From: Funneliformis mosseae
Taxonomy: Eukaryota > Glomeromycota > Glomeromycetes > Glomerales > Glomeraceae
DNA: 32,126 nucleotides
Direction of reading: 5' to 3'
Assembly: GCA_910592005.1 (NCBI GenBank)
Contig: CAJVPP010000448.1
Coordinates: forward strand, 1 to 32,126
The notes below the pieces were generated by a model. It did no database searches. It saw only the letters and a program-made list of their open reading frames with translations, and was not told the origin of the DNA. A program made the translations under genes and the position numbers. The first letter of the stretch is position 1. Each line of letters begins with the position of its first letter. Positions 1 to 9,125 of this stretch are shown here, piece after piece.

Positions 1-558
1 AATTTTTTTAAACCTATTTTTATGACCCTATTATATTCGTATGCACTTTCTGTTTTTTATTTCACCTCAAATATTTTTATTAACCTGAACGAAGCTTGCC
101 ACCTCTACGCGGTGTCCAGGAGAAACAGTTATAGATTCATTTATATCTGGCTAAGCGCAAGCATTTATTCTTTGAAATATTGATTATATTCATGTAAAAT
201 TAAATAGAAAAATTATACAATTTTTTTTTTAATAAAGAATTATAGCATAATGTAATAAAAAATAAGGACTGCACTTGATATTTTAACAAATAAATTTGTC
301 ATTATAAAAATGGTTAAAATATATTAGGTAACATAAATTTTATAATATATTTTGAACTGAAATTATACGCGCCTCAAGTTCGCATGAATTCTTTTAAGTT
401 GATTGATAGTAAAATTTTGTGTTAGATATTGTGTTCGTGTGTTCGATCTGCAAAATGATATAACAGCAATGAAACGTGCACAATGTAGTACAACATTAAA
501 TTATATAATGTACAACTTGTACTAAATTTTTTTTTTTTAAAAAAATTAAAACATAACA
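1..558. other. AT-rich upstream intergenic region
   Basis: No gene is recognisable here. The stretch holds short A and T runs and the 5' flank of the kinase gene that starts at 559. Around 100-125 there is a small GC-richer patch that could be the edge of an old repeat, but I could not identify it. No convincing TATA box or other promoter element can be singled out against the AT background. An A/T run at 527-550 lies just before the start codon. Confidence 0.5.
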
Positions 559-1108
559 ATGTCAAAAGATAGCGATATAAAAGGTTTAAAATATCATATT
601 GATTGGTTAGAGAAATCGATTGCCGAAGATCATATTAAATTTTATAAATACTCGGATTTCCAAAATAAAAGTTACATAGGAAAGGGTTCATATGGAAAGG
701 TTTGTCGAATTAGTTGGAAAAAGAAACAAATTTTCGCCTTGAAATCTTTTAAAAATTCTCAAGTCGTCATCAATGAAATTGTGGAAGAGGTATAATAATC
801 AGTAGTTATGTAAGTGAAAAGAAAAGTTTGCATTATTAAATACTTGCTTTATTTATTTAACACAGTTGAAACTGCATCGGAATGTTAATTATCATGACAA
901 TATAATACGGTTATATGGTGTCACCATGGCAAAACCCAGTGAGTATTTTATTGAATCTTTTATATTTTTTACTTTTAATTTATAAATGCATTTTTGTACA
1001 GATGAATACACTTTGGTCTTAGAATACGCCGATGGCGGTACATTGAACGATTATTTAAATAAACATTTCAGTGAACTTAATTGGGATGACAAATACCAGT
1101 TGGCAATT

Positions 1109-1111
1109 TAA
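1109..1111 (+). other. In-frame TAA in kinase 1
   Basis: The reading frame YQLAI-stop-LSNAVEFLHEANIIHRDL continues correctly on both sides. Family members usually have Gln at this position, so CAA to TAA (C to T) is the simplest origin. The stop falls before the catalytic loop, so any product that ends here lacks all later domains. Confidence 0.85.
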
Positions 1112-1572
1112 CTTTCAAATGCTGTAGAATTTTTACATGAAGCAAATATTATCCATCGTGATCTGGTAATAATAAATTTTTCTAATTCTGTCTTGCTAAA
1201 GTCATTGATTATTAATATTATTAATTCAAAATTATACAAAGCATGCCGGTAATATACTATTACATCAGCAAAAAATTAAATTAGCAGACTTTGGTTTATC
1301 AAGAAAAATTACAGAAACGTCAAGTAATTCATCAAAAATATTTGGTATCATACCTTATGTGGACTCAAAACGTTTAAAGGATAGTTATTACAAATCAAAT
1401 AAAATGTCTGATATCTATAGTATTATTGGAGTACTTTTATGGCAAATTTCAAGTGGATATAAACCATTTTATGGCTTAGATTATGATGTGAGTTTATCCT
1501 TAAATATCATAGGTGGAAAAAGAGAGAAAATAATTGACGGCACTCCACATGAATACTTTATCCTATATCAAA

Positions 1573-1640
1573 GTAAGTAATGTTAATAATATAATTTTAT
1601 AAAAATTTTTTTTCTTTCGATACTAATTTACTTATATTAA
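1573..1640 (+). other. Intron with missing AG acceptor
   Basis: The donor GTAAGT at 1573 is good and a TACTAAT branch-point-like site lies at 1621-1627. The family motif YQ-KCW-NEPNERP is restored only if the exon resumes at 1641. Bases 1638-1640 are TAA where TAG is expected. There is no AG anywhere between the donor site and 1641. A G to A change of the acceptor is the likely cause. Confidence 0.7.
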
Positions 1641-4390
1641 AATGTTGGAAAAATGAACCAAATGAACGTCCAAAGATACAGGAAGTTGTTTCATCTCTTG
1701 AAGCAATAATTTCTCTCAAACAAAGTAACACATGTATTGACAATATTAATGAAAATGAATGTAATAATAGTGAATCTATATTAAGCAAAGGAACTTCAAT
1801 TTATGATTCCAATATTTATAAATTAGATATTACTAATTTTAAACAAGAATATGTACAGTTGGATGATGGTAATGTAACTGATGTGAAGAGAATTGCTTCA
1901 GAAGTAATCAATACTGATGATGATAACGTAGAACTTATTGAACCAAATTTTAATACGAAATCGTCAATCCGCGGTGGAATAGATGTCGCAATAAACATTT
2001 CAGTACCATTTGAAAGTTTTTTACCACTTATTAAAGAAGTAGCCAAGGTTTTCAACGAAATCGTAGAAATATATCAAGCAGCTGAACATAATAAAAAAAT
2101 ATGTGGAATTTGTTGAATAGAGTCCAAGTTGCTGATAAAGCCCTAAGAAATTTAAAAAATCGTAGAGTTGAAAATATATTATTCTTTTCAGCAAGAAACT
2201 TATATAATTTACAAAAGATAGTTCATGTCATTGATAAAATTTGTAAATTTGTTGAAGAAATTTCTCAGATAAAAGGATTATCAAAGTATATTCATGACAA
2301 TAGTATTGAAAGACGTGTAAAAGAATTAATGAATGAATTTGATTCTACTATATGCCTTCTGCAATTTTCTTTGATAGTTGACTTTAGCTTACGTGCCAAC
2401 AAAGATGATCAGGACATTAAGACTGATATCGAAGATTTATTCCAGGTAACGCATGATATAATTTAATTTTCTAATTCATAAATCTAATTTATAAATCTCT
2501 TACGTATTTATATAGTATCTTAAAGATATTGGCAGCGGTATCACTAACACGAATCAAAATGTCTCGGAAATGGTCGTACAAATTAATTTGCTGAACACTA
2601 CTGTGAATGAATTAAGATATCGATCATCAACAGATCAATCAGATGTATTCCAAAGCGAATTACTTGAATTTAACTTTGAAGAAGGCATACCCATTGTAAA
2701 TCAAAATGTAAGAAAATTTAAAAGAAAATATGAATTTAACGATTATGTCGCATTAAAGTTGGTGGCTGAAAAGTTTAGTAATGAAGAAAAAAAAGCTAAC
2801 CTTAAACGTCAAGTCACAATTTTAAAAAAATTGAGAGAATGTCATTTTATTATTCAATTTCATGGTTTAACTTCATATGAAGATAATTTATATTTGGTAA
2901 TGGAATGGGCTGATTATGGCAATTTACGTGAATATTATCAAAAATATGGTCCACTTGAAGTTAAAATGAAAGTAAGAATTGCTCTTGACATTGCTAGAGG
3001 CTTAAATTTTTTGAGCGCCGTTTCGGTAATATATATATTAATTTATTCATCCCCCAAAAGAATTCTTATTTAAACTAACCTGTACTTACTTTGGTGATAA
3101 ACTTATCTTGATAGATCGTTCATTGTGATATAAGAGCCAAGAATATCTTAATTACCGATCATGAAACTGCCAAGATTACAAATTTTACATTAAGTCGGGT
3201 AGTATCCGATAGTACTCAAAATTTAAAACCAGCAACAGATGCAATACGATATTGCGCTCCGGAAAAATTAAATGATAAATATAAATATGATACCTCGTGT
3301 GAAGTTTATAGTTTTGGCATACTACTTTGGGAAATTGCCGAAGAAAAAATTCCTTATGAGAAATTTGGTTCTGATTCTATGGAAATACTGGAGAAAGTTT
3401 GCGTAGACAAATATCGGGAACCATTTTCTCATGGTTCTCCTATACCAATTGAATATCAGAAGCTCGCAAAAATAGGTATTTATTATTTAAATAATAAACT
3501 TTTTGCTCTTTATATTTAAATACTAAGCTTCTGTAAATTTATATAATAGCTGTTAATCACGATCATAATTTTCGACCTCAATTTTCAAAGGTCTTTACCA
3601 CACTTCAAGAAATTTATAAAAAATGTTGTATACCATCATCATTTTATATTGATCCTGCGTCAGAAGATTCAGATAATTTTATTTTATCAGAAGTTGATGC
3701 AGATGAAACTATGATTATACCAAATTTTGCAGATTTTGATTACTTAACAATAGATGAAACAGCGAAACAACATAAAATTCCTGGAGGTAAAGGCAATATA
3801 AAATCAGCTTATAAATGTTTTAACGCATATTCAGAATTAGGTGATGTGAGAGCAAAATATATGAAAGGCTACTATATTCAACAAAATTTAGTTAAACTTG
3901 ATTTGGACCAAATAGCAAAAGATAAATTAGTAGCAGAATTATATAAAGAAGCAGCAGATGAAGGAGATGAATTTCCTGAAGCTCAATTACGTTATGGCGT
4001 TCTTTTATTTAAAGGTATTGGAGTACAAAAGGATATAAAAGAAGCTGCGTTATATTTTACCAAAGCCGCTGAAAATGGACATGCCGTTGATATGTTTAAT
4101 GCCGCTACTTTATATTTCTATGGTATTGATGGTAATAAAGATGAAGCATTAGGTAAAAAATATATGATAGCAGCTGCTTATAAACAGCATAAGCTAGCTA
4201 TTGAATATTGCAAGAAACATGGCTTACCTTTGTAGTACTTTTGTTTTATATTTCCAACGAAAATTACTTGTTTATTATTATTTCTATTGGATTGATGGAT
4301 ATCAATTAATTAATCATAATCGTAAAGGAAATACCTACTCAAAGGCATATTACTTAAGTGTATGGAATAATTATCTAAAAATATTTTCGT

Positions 4391-4396
4391 AATAAA
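4391..4396 (+). terminator. Possible polyadenylation signal AATAAA
   Basis: AATAAA lies about 155 bases after the stop codon of the kinase/SEL1 gene, with the transposon end beginning about 60 bases further on. In such AT-rich DNA this hexamer is common by chance, so the call is weak. Confidence 0.3.
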
Positions 4397-4453
4397 ATAC
4401 ATTTTCCCAACTTTGCTTCTTTCAATCATTAAGATAACAATAAGTTCGCTATG

Positions 4454-4610
4454 TACAGTCAACCCTCTCTAAATGCACTCTCTCTAAATGCACATACTAT
4501 ATATTTTCTCTCTAAATGCATGCTCTCGTTCAGTCCCAAGCATATAGAATTCATATAGAAATTTCTCTTTAAATGCACACCCTCTTTAAATGCACATTTT
4601 TTAAAATTTT
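4454..4610 (+). mobile_element. pogo/Tigger-like transposon end with subterminal repeats
   Basis: TA is followed by CAGTCAACCCTCTCTAAATG. The CAGT...CCCTC beginning next to a TA is typical of pogo/Tigger termini. Five copies of CTCTYTAAATGCA follow at 4465-4477, 4480-4492, 4508-4520, 4565-4577 and 4582-4594. They look like the subterminal repeats at which a transposase binds. I found no inverted partner end in the window, so this is a solo or decayed end. The minus-strand open frame across it has no recognisable content. Confidence 0.6.
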
Positions 4611-6054
4611 CACTATGGTCCCAAGTGGGATAATCTACGAAAATATTAATTATAAAATTATTTTCGAAGTTACATTCAAACATTTTATTCAAAATAAATA
4701 CTATAATCAAGAATAAGAAAAATAAATTGATCTTAACTGGTAAATATAAACGCAAAGCGAATTTTTATTTAAATTAAAACAATTTTCATCAAGAAGATCA
4801 TTTAGAAAATGGAAGTTAACGAGGCATACTGCTATTTCATTGAAAGGTGCGAAACTTTTAATCACACTTGGATTTTGTATTTTACAATCGCTTCTAAAAA
4901 TTCTTGATATCTATAATAAGAATTAGAGGAAGTTTTCTCTGAGTATATTAATAATCTAAGCTCCTCCAATCATAATTTTTTTATATAATAAATAGTAAAC
5001 AGCGACAGCTTGTAAATTTTTAAATTTTGATTACCACAATATCAGAAATCCAAGGAATTAATTTTCCACAGTTACCAAAGCTTGATTGATAAGTTGCTTT
5101 ATAAATTGGTTAAGATCGGGTTACGAACATAATAAATCATCTCTAACGTGATTTTAATAGCAAACCTCCCAATTGTTCAAGCGTTAAATAGATTATCACG
5201 AAAACTTAATCCCAACGCTCATGTTTTGTCAATTAGAAAATAAGGTATAATGTTATTTCCGTATCTCACGAATTATTTTTTTTGTTAGTCTGAAAAACAC
5301 TTGTAAGGAAATAAAATAATAAGAATATTTGGATGTGTTTCAGTTGAAAAAAAGGGACGATATTTGGTATTGTGAGCTCTAAAAAAAAATTTTGAGATAA
5401 AGAAAGGAAATTGCTACAGTAATTTTTTAGAAATGATTGTTAAATTGAATATAATTACGCCACTCGTGATTTTACCGAGATCTTTCTTCTTTGATTCATA
5501 CATCTTTACTTGTTTTCGAAATTTTAAATTTATTATTTTTTCGTTGTAACTTTGTGCTTCGTTATTTTTCATGTTTTTTATTTCTCTGATTATTATTTTT
5601 TTTCATAGTTAAATTCGGAAGTATAGAACACCGACATTGAGGTAACACTGATTGATTATTTAATAACATAATTAAATTAATAAAAACTTTCTGCTTACAT
5701 TTAAATTTGTTATAAATATAAACGTAAAACTGAAAACTACATGACTTATCCAATATTGTTCGTAACTAGACAAATCAATATACAAATAAACCTGATAATC
5801 AATCACGCTACCACCTCAAAGCAAAGCTTTTTTATACTTTAATAAAGACTGTATATTATCGAGCATTAAAATAACGTCATCCAAACAAGAAACCTTAACG
5901 TCAAACAGGAGGCAGGAAACACGTAATACACTCATTGACAAGATCCACTTAAAAAATCTACCGAACCTTAAAATTTTAGAGATTCTGGGATATAAAGCAA
6001 AAAATGGTTATGGCCGTATTAAAAGAAATAATACCATATGCATCTTGAGAATTC
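4611..6054. other. Intergenic, no recognisable gene
   Basis: AT-rich DNA with scattered stops in all frames. I see no gene, RNA gene or clear repeat. It could contain further remains of the elements on either side, since 4620-4760 directly follows the pogo-like end. Confidence 0.4.
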
Positions 6055-6360
6055 GAGCAATATATTTGAAGGCAGCTCTCACTTTCTGTTAGATCTATTG
6101 CTGCTAGTTAGAAGATATTGAAGTCAACAGTTTCTAGACTTGGATACCGAATTATTACATTAATGTTTACACAAGATTATATACAAAATCGTGTTGAATG
6201 GGTCCAAAATCAGGATCTCGATTGGAAAATACCCTATTAATTGATAAAACTGCCAAATATTCCGTAATACAATAAAGAATTGGTATAAAAATGCAAGATC
6301 AATTCGTTCAATTCTAAAGAACCTTAATAAATATTTGCATGGGTGGTATGGACGGAAAAA
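6055..6360 (+). pseudogene. Tc1/mariner-like transposase relic
   Basis: In the frame of 6055 I read SVRSIAAS (from 6085), then LKSTVSRLGYRI. This matches the helix-turn-helix of Tc1-type transposases in shape (reIA..l..s.STVsR). The same frame gives NRVEWVQNQDLDWK near 6190, like the RveWvq...DW segment that leads into the catalytic core. After a frame change, KNWYKNARSIRSILKN (from 6275) resembles the segment that follows the first catalytic Asp. Several in-frame stops and at least one frameshift show that it is dead. No flanking terminal inverted repeats were found. The assignment rests on motif likeness only. Confidence 0.45.
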
Positions 6361-7784
6361 TTATTAGTCATGTTGTTAAGGATGCAATTTTATGTTAGTC
6401 CCTTTTTAATTTCAGTATGAACTATTGATTACTAATCATGATATATATCAACTATCTATAATCTATAATTTTCAAGCTAAGTTATACAGCACCATAATAA
6501 TAAATATAATAAAACACTGTACTAGAGATAATTCCTTGGAAAAAATAAGACACATATTACATATGCTATATAGATAAAATTGCTGACAATTTTCATTAAA
6601 TAAATAAAGGTCGTGCTTTGTTGTTGGAGACGAATAATGTATGTGTTCAAGAAGAAAATAAGTATGTTATTTATATGCGGGGAATCAAGAAATCTTAAAT
6701 TATAGATGTATATTTTTAATACCAATTCTTTTATATATAAACCCGAAATTCTGTTTTGTTCAATGAATAGGTTGACGAGTCTTGGGAATAGACGTTAGAA
6801 AACTTGAAATAATAAATTACACCTATACACTTTCAAAGAATGAGATTGACGTGTCTTGAGAAGAGACGTCTAATATCTTGACATAATAACATGCCGCGTC
6901 TCCATGTAGACTTGACTAATAACAAACTAGCTACACAAAGAATCATATAAGTAAAATTGTTATATAAATCTTTCTTAGGACAGGTCTGGTTAACCTGGTT
7001 TCGGTCATTGATTAAATCAATCAGTTGTCCATTCCATTACCAAGAATCAGAAAAGCATGTTTGATATTTATGTATGAGTGACTTGCATTATCAAGTGAAC
7101 TATTTTTGACTATTGATTTGTCATGTTCAATAATTGTCCATAAATTGAAATTAGATGATTCTATTGCACATTTCAATCGCAAATTAAAGAAATCAATTAT
7201 GCTAATTCTTTATGTTAGTCATTTAGTCATTTCCGCAATTACGTTGAATCATCGCAAAAAGAAAAATGTTTAATGTGATTTTAGGAGATGAATTTACTAC
7301 AGATAAAATCAAACGATAGATCAAATATGTTTTCGCAGCACACTAACTTCACTTTTATGAATTAAAATATCATATATTATCATAAAAATTAAATCCAAAT
7401 AAAAAAGATAATTGAATCATATAGATTCGATTTCAACAGTAATTTTTTTGACATCTCGTTTCACGAAATTTTTTTGCGATGGTCTCTCTCCGGGATTTTA
7501 ACTTTATAAAAATCTTTGTTTAATAAATTACCGTGTTAATATTCATTAGAAAAATATAAGACTCTAAAAATGCCAGTTGTTATTATATATTTCCCCATTA
7601 CAAATCACTGAAATTAATTCATTTTATGTTCCCAAGTATACAATGACATCATACGGATTCTTATTGCTAATTAAATCTAAACTAGATTATTGAAAAAAAT
7701 ATAACAAATATCCTTAAAACATTTCACATTGATCCAAAAAAAAATTATCAAAGCGATAACTAATATTTAATGTTCATTTTTTCT
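6361..7784. other. Intergenic between transposase relic and helicase 3' end
   Basis: Apart from the two-copy repeat at 6771-6892 I see no gene. The short open frame on the minus strand at 6522-6725 has no recognisable content and is probably random. Confidence 0.4.
6771..6892 (+). repeat. Two diverged direct copies of a ~45 bp unit
   Basis: Copy 1 starts TTGACGAGTCTTGGGAATAG at 6772. Copy 2 starts TTGACGTGTCTTGAGAAGAG at 6846, a period of about 74 bases. Both continue with GACGT, then CTTGAMATAATAA. Origin unknown. Confidence 0.6.
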
Positions 7785-7810
7785 AGCTTTTTTTTTAATA
7801 AAAAAAAGCT
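7785..7810. repeat. A/T palindrome beyond the helicase stop codon
   Basis: The 26-base sequence reads AGCT, a T run, AAT, an A run, AGCT, and can pair with itself. It lies about 35 bases past the 3' end of the minus-strand helicase gene. It may be part of its 3' processing region or a chance A/T palindrome. Confidence 0.4.
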
Positions 7811-9068
7811 CAAGAATATATAGTATGAATGTTATGGAATTTTATTAACTTTCAACGAGAGAATCAAGCAAGGCTAGTTTATCTTCCGGAATTTCGGTAA
7901 CGGAGGATATTATCTTTCGAAGGGAGAAACGGAATTCCTCAATAGAATTATATTTAAGACTTTTGATACCATTCTTTTTGATGAAAGCAAATTTCGATTG
8001 GCTTATACATTGATGATGTACGAAAACCAAAGAGTCACAGCATTTCTCCTTGAGATCGTTATGTAGAATGATTTCGAGATGTGTAAAATCGTCTTCTTTT
8101 AAGTATTTCTTGATTTTTGTAGAAAAGATTTCGTATTTACTAATAAATTGTTTGAAAAGATTAAGGATATTTTGCTCAAACTTAGATTCATTTAGACCGA
8201 TAAGAATTAAAAGCCGTATCAGACGAAGGATTATTGTCAAATAATCCTGTTCTTTACAAAACAATAGGTCGAGAAGCTGTTGAACTTGATCAATCGTATT
8301 ATTGATTGCAGACAGATAGTTCTTTCTGCTATAAGTATATCGATCTGGAATGAGTGGTTTCGCAGTAAATGATTCAAAGTAATTAATCAGATAGGCTCGA
8401 GGAAGACACAAATCACAATATTTTTGACCAACTGCGAAAATCAAAGAAGTTGTAAATTCCACGAGAGATGTAAGATCTCCAAGAGATTCGGATGAAACCA
8501 GGTTGACTTGTTTAATATTTATTAAGGCATAATTAATAAATGACTTTGAACTTATTATTGCGGAAATCACTTTATTATTATAAAGAAAAGAGAAAAATTG
8601 CGAGAGATATCTTCCAACTGGAATCGCTTGATAATTTCCACAGTAATATTCAAACCCAACGGTCAGATCGTTAGGGTGTGCAAGTACTTTAGTTTTCGAC
8701 ATCTCCCGATTGAACTCTTCGATAACCGTTTTGTCATGCAGCTGTTGAATAACTAACATGTATTTTAACATAACATCAAAATCGTTAGCATTCTTTGACT
8801 TATTAAATAACCTTTTCTTGTAAGCTTCATTTATAAGACCATCACGAACGTGAATAGGAAGATTGGCAAGAGCCATGTAAGTAACCTCTGGGCAGCTTGT
8901 ATATAGTGATTGATAACGTATATGACATTCAACGAGATTCTCAGCCCACCAATTTTGTAAATCAAGAAATTCTTTACAAAGAAGTCCGTGACGGTATAAT
9001 ACATCCAACTGTCGCACCACAGTGTATTGAAGTCTTGCAAGTTTCTGGCGTTAGAACAGAAAGAATGG

Positions 9069-9125
9069 TGTCGGAGTTACGTGATGCATTTGGCAATTTG
9101 AATTTCGACAATTACCTAATGACGC
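9069..9125 (-). other. CCCH zinc-finger segment inside the helicase gene
   Basis: Translation gives CYNFASLGNC-RNSN-CQMHH, which fits the spacing C-x8-C-x4-C-x3-H. CCCH fingers of this type usually bind RNA. Ten codons after the finger the frame meets TAA (9051-9053), then continues in the same frame to 7845. Confidence 0.7.

Larger units (their letters stand above)
559..4235 (+). pseudogene. Kinase - MLKL-like bundle - pseudokinase - SEL1 protein, disrupted
   Basis: Eight-exon model: 559-789, 866-938, 1002-1165, 1242-1572, 1641-2445, 2516-3025, 3115-3475, 3550-4235, about 1,053 codons. The phases agree at every junction. Kinase 1 (about residues 35-285) has the glycine loop GKGSYGKV, the ALK lysine (about K62), HRDLHAGN and DFG, so it looks catalytic. 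A helical segment (about 378-535, GGIDVAINISVPFESFLPLI onward) resembles the MLKL N-terminal domain found in glomeromycote kinases. Kinase-like domain 2 (about 580-840) has the ALK lysine (about K616) but no glycine loop. It also has HCD for HRD and TNF where DFG is expected. The tail has SEL1 repeats (PEAQLRYGVLLFKGIGVQKD). The whole could be a signalling or cell-death protein; that is inference. Lesions: TAA at 1109-1111 where Gln is expected, AA instead of AG before 1641, and a one-base frameshift at 2108-2112. Exon 5 has no in-frame ATG before the helical domain, which favours one fused gene over two. Confidence 0.85.

Noticed and set aside
430..455. GTTCGATC string resembling a tRNA T-loop
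   Set aside because: No matching acceptor stem, D-arm or anticodon arm could be placed around it.
1816..2055. Minus-strand open frames at 1597-1788 and 1816-2055
   Set aside because: Shadows of the kinase gene's exon 5.
4201..4392. Plus-strand open frame after the SEL1 gene
   Set aside because: Overlaps the SEL1 end in another frame and continues into 3' flank; no recognisable content.
4459..4755. Minus-strand open frame of 98 codons
   Set aside because: It overlays the pogo-like end and its repeats (CAFRE/CAFKEG motifs come from the repeat unit). No recognisable domain.
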